Origin: JAAZNO01 sp012798275
GTDB taxonomy: Bacteria; Chloroflexota; Anaerolineae; B4-G1; SLSP01
Assembly (NCBI GenBank): GCA_035347995.1
Contig: DAOPQD010000118.1
Location: forward strand, 1-8,437
Direction of reading: 5' to 3'
DNA length: 8,437 bases
The position numbers were made by a program, and so were the translations under genes. How positions within the stretch are numbered: the first letter of the stretch is position 1; each line of letters begins with the position of its first letter. Below the pieces are notes generated by a model. The model was not told the DNA's origin, did not search any database, and worked only from the letters and a program-made list of their open reading frames with translations. This document shows positions 7,391 to 8,437 of the stretch, piece by piece.

Positions 7391-7402
7391 TTGCGGTATG
7401 AT
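7391..7402 (+). promoter_or_regulatory. Probable promoter of the lit-like gene (TTGCGGTATGAT)
   Basis: TATGAT (7397-7402) is embedded in a 12-mer matching the rodA and glnS promoters (TTGYGKTAWRAT). No -35 is recognisable at 16-18 nt. The leader to the ATG at 7442 would be about 33 nt. Confidence 0.5.
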
Positions 7403-7441
7403 TAGCGCTGTTGACACACTCAGGGCAAAGAAGGTCATCTC

Positions 7442-8131
7442 ATGCGCAGGTTTCTTCGGATTTTGGTGGTCCTGGCAACGTTCATCGTCCTGGTGATGGG
7501 CGCAGTGCGCGCGACGACGCTGCCGTGGTTCCCGCGTTGGGCCTATGCGCGCGCCGATTTTCCCGCCGACGCCTACGGCATGACCGCTGAGGAGCGCCTG
7601 CGCCTGGCGGAAGCCTGTATCGCGTTCCTCAACCTGCCGCACGACCGGACATTGCTCTCTGCGTTGCAGCTAGAGGACGGCGCGGTGGCTTTCAACGAGT
7701 GCGAGCTGCAGCACATGGACGACGTGAAGGGCGTGTATGATCGGCTGACGATCTGGGCCGTGTTCGCGCTGACGGTGGGCGGCATTGCCATCTGGGCGTT
7801 GCATCGTCGCGGCGAGGGGGCCGCAATCTGGGGCGCCCTTTCTGATGGCGGTCTGGCGACTCTGATCGTGCTGCTGCTGCTGGGGGTGTTGATGGGCGTG
7901 GCCTGGGAAACCTTTTTCGTCGGCCTGCACGGCGTCTTCTTTGCGCCGGATACCTGGCGCTTCTATTATACCGATACCTTGATCCGTTTGTTCCCGGAGC
8001 CGTTCTGGCAGCTGGCGGGCCTCGTCGTCGTGGTGATGGTCGTAGTGCCGGCATTCGTCCTGGCGTTGCTGGGGCGAATCCTCCAGCGCCGGCTGCTGCG
8101 TTCTGCCGCTGTGGAAGCTGATCGAAAATAA
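7442..8131 (+). CDS. lit: DUF1461/TIGR01906 membrane protein, Lit-like lipoprotein transacylase candidate
   Basis: This 229-residue protein has an N-terminal membrane segment (about 5-24), an external loop (about 25-100), and further membrane segments at about 103-120, 138-155 and 192-211, ending in a basic tail. The family signatures are present: HMDDVKGVYDRL (91-102), FVGLHGVFF (159-167), W172-F174 and the DTLIRLFPEPFWQ block (178-190). DUF1461 includes Lit, which moves an acyl chain within diacylated lipoproteins to make lyso-lipoproteins. As I recall, Lit uses two essential histidines (H85 and H157). His91 and His163 here have the same 72-residue separation, which supports a real Lit-type active site. 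Many DUF1461 members are untested, so the reaction is inferred. The AAGAAGG at 7428-7434, 7 nt before ATG, supports the start. It is divergent from rodA and followed by the repeat region with no clear terminator. Confidence 0.82.
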   Translation: MRRFLRILVVLATFIVLVMGAVRATTLPWFPRWAYARADFPADAYGMTAEERLRLAEACIAFLNLPHDRTLLSALQLEDGAVAFNECELQHMDDVKGVYDRLTIWAVFALTVGGIAIWALHRRGEGAAIWGALSDGGLATLIVLLLLGVLMGVAWETFFVGLHGVFFAPDTWRFYYTDTLIRLFPEPFWQLAGLVVVVMVVVPAFVLALLGRILQRRLLRSAAVEADRK

Positions 8132-8145
8132 AAATGTGAGTCGTA

Positions 8146-8246
8146 AGTTGTGAGCAGCGACGGCGACGGCTCACCGGTTCGACACGAGCCAACCGCGCTG
8201 AAGCGTGGTGTTTGAGGACGTAGCAGCCCCGGGGGCCAGGAATTTC
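8146..8246 (+). repeat. 101-bp hairpin-rich repeat, copy 1
   Basis: Identical over 101 bp to 8337-8437. Four closely spaced hairpins can be drawn. H1 is GTGAGC/GCTCAC (8150-8155, 8169-8174). H2 is GGTTCG-ACA-CGAGCC (8176-8190). H3 is ACCGCGC-TGAA-GCGTGGT (8192-8209). H4 is GCCC-CGG-GGGC (8226-8236). H1/H2 and H2/H3 are separated by one nucleotide each. The single non-Watson-Crick pairs in H2 and H3 are G.U on the + strand but would be A.C on the other strand. It has no terminal inverted repeats and no long open frame. It begins 15 nt after the lit-like stop. Family and function are unrecognised. Confidence 0.9.
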
Positions 8247-8253
8247 TAATCTT

Positions 8254-8279
8254 ATTCGTGAAATTCGTGTTCATTCGGG
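8254..8279 (+). repeat. ATTCGTG word repeat
   Basis: ATTCGTG (8254-8260), ATTCGTG (8263-8269) and ATTCGGG (8273-8279) recur every 9-10 bp, immediately upstream of the Shine-Dalgarno 13-mer at 8283-8295. It occupies the same place, relative to a start codon, as the octamer words at 44-73 and 6068-6104. Confidence 0.7.
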
Positions 8280-8282
8280 GCC

Positions 8283-8300
8283 ATTTTCGAAGGAGACGCC
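8283..8300 (+). promoter_or_regulatory. Ribosome binding site with the shared 13-mer, before an orphan ATG
   Basis: ATTTTCGAAGGAG (8283-8295) is identical to 77-89 and sits 5 nt before the ATG at 8301. It looks like a functional translation start signal even though no convincing gene follows. Confidence 0.55.
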
Positions 8301-8414
8301 ATGTGCTGGCGCACATCATCCCAGGATGAAAAGGTGAGTTGTGAGCAGCGACGGCGACGGCTCACCGGTTCGACACGAGCCAACCGCGCTGAAGCGTGGT
8401 GTTTGAGGACGTAG
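8301..8414 (+). pseudogene. Short open frame with a good start signal, running into repeat copy 2
   Basis: Starting from the ATG behind AGGAG, 37 codons are open to a TAG at 8412-8414. Only the first dozen codons (MCWRTSSQDEKV) precede the repeat. The remainder (SCEQRRRRLTGSTRANR and on) is translated repeat DNA, very Arg-rich and unlike any protein I know. The first 16 nt form a hairpin that contains the start codon (ATGTGC-TGGC-GCACAT, 8301-8316). The likely readings are a gene start cut off by arrival of the repeat, a start signal duplicated along with a leader, or chance. I recognise no product. Confidence 0.25.
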
Positions 8415-8437
8415 CAGCCCCGGGGGCCAGGAATTTC
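8337..8437 (+). repeat. 101-bp hairpin-rich repeat, copy 2 (reaches the window edge)
   Basis: A perfect 101/101 match to copy 1, offset by exactly 191 bp, with the same hairpins shifted accordingly (8341-8365, 8367-8381, 8383-8400, 8417-8427). The match runs to the last base of the window, so the true right end and any further copies are not visible. The left edge is set by a mismatch at 8336 (G against A at 8145). Confidence 0.9.

Noticed and set aside
7411..7416. Perfect TTGACA as a -35 for the lit-like gene
   Set aside because: No -10-like hexamer lies 16-18 nt downstream; that position falls on the ribosome binding site and start codon.
8176..8190. tRNA T-arm-like GGTTCGA in the repeat
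   Set aside because: The TTCGA motif is not enclosed by a proper 5-bp T stem, and no acceptor or anticodon arms surround it.
8146..8437. CRISPR array
   Set aside because: Only two copies are seen; the repeat is 101 bp, far longer than CRISPR repeats, with a 90-bp interval and no cas genes.

Overview
The window looks like a GC-rich bacterial chromosome segment, most probably from a Chloroflexota (Anaerolineae-like) organism. That is an inference from three things: the gene set, the absence of outer-membrane features, and intergenic spacers filled with short tandem 'words'. No phylogenetic computation was possible. No phage, defence, transposase or CRISPR genes were seen. Six protein genes are well supported.

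Layout. At 96-1112 (+) is an exported or membrane-anchored protein with a beta-rich domain and two C-terminal LysM repeats. It is followed by glnS (glutaminyl-tRNA synthetase, 1204-2922, +), which has its own promoter-like site and a strong intrinsic terminator at 2943-2980. Facing it is a minus-strand block: rodA/ftsW-like SEDS glycosyltransferase (6210-7304), gltX (glutamyl-tRNA synthetase, 4571-6049) and a melA-like GH4 alpha-galactosidase (3100-4503). Divergent from rodA is a lit-like DUF1461/TIGR01906 membrane protein (7442-8131, +). The last 306 bases contain no convincing gene. They hold two perfect copies of a 101-bp hairpin-rich repeat, 191 bp apart, separated by a word-repeat leader, a Shine-Dalgarno site and an apparently orphan ATG.

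Functionally the genes are housekeeping and envelope related: Glu and Gln tRNA charging, peptidoglycan elongation (RodA), a peptidoglycan-binding LysM protein, lipoprotein acyl remodelling (Lit family) and galactoside use. They do not form one pathway.

The most unusual material is non-coding. (1) The 101-bp repeat folds on paper into four closely spaced hairpins, with G.U pairs favouring + strand RNA. (2) Octamer or nonamer tandem words sit just before the Shine-Dalgarno site of three different starts. An identical 13-mer that includes the Shine-Dalgarno is shared by two of them. (3) A shared TTGYGKTAWRAT promoter-like motif precedes glnS, rodA and lit.
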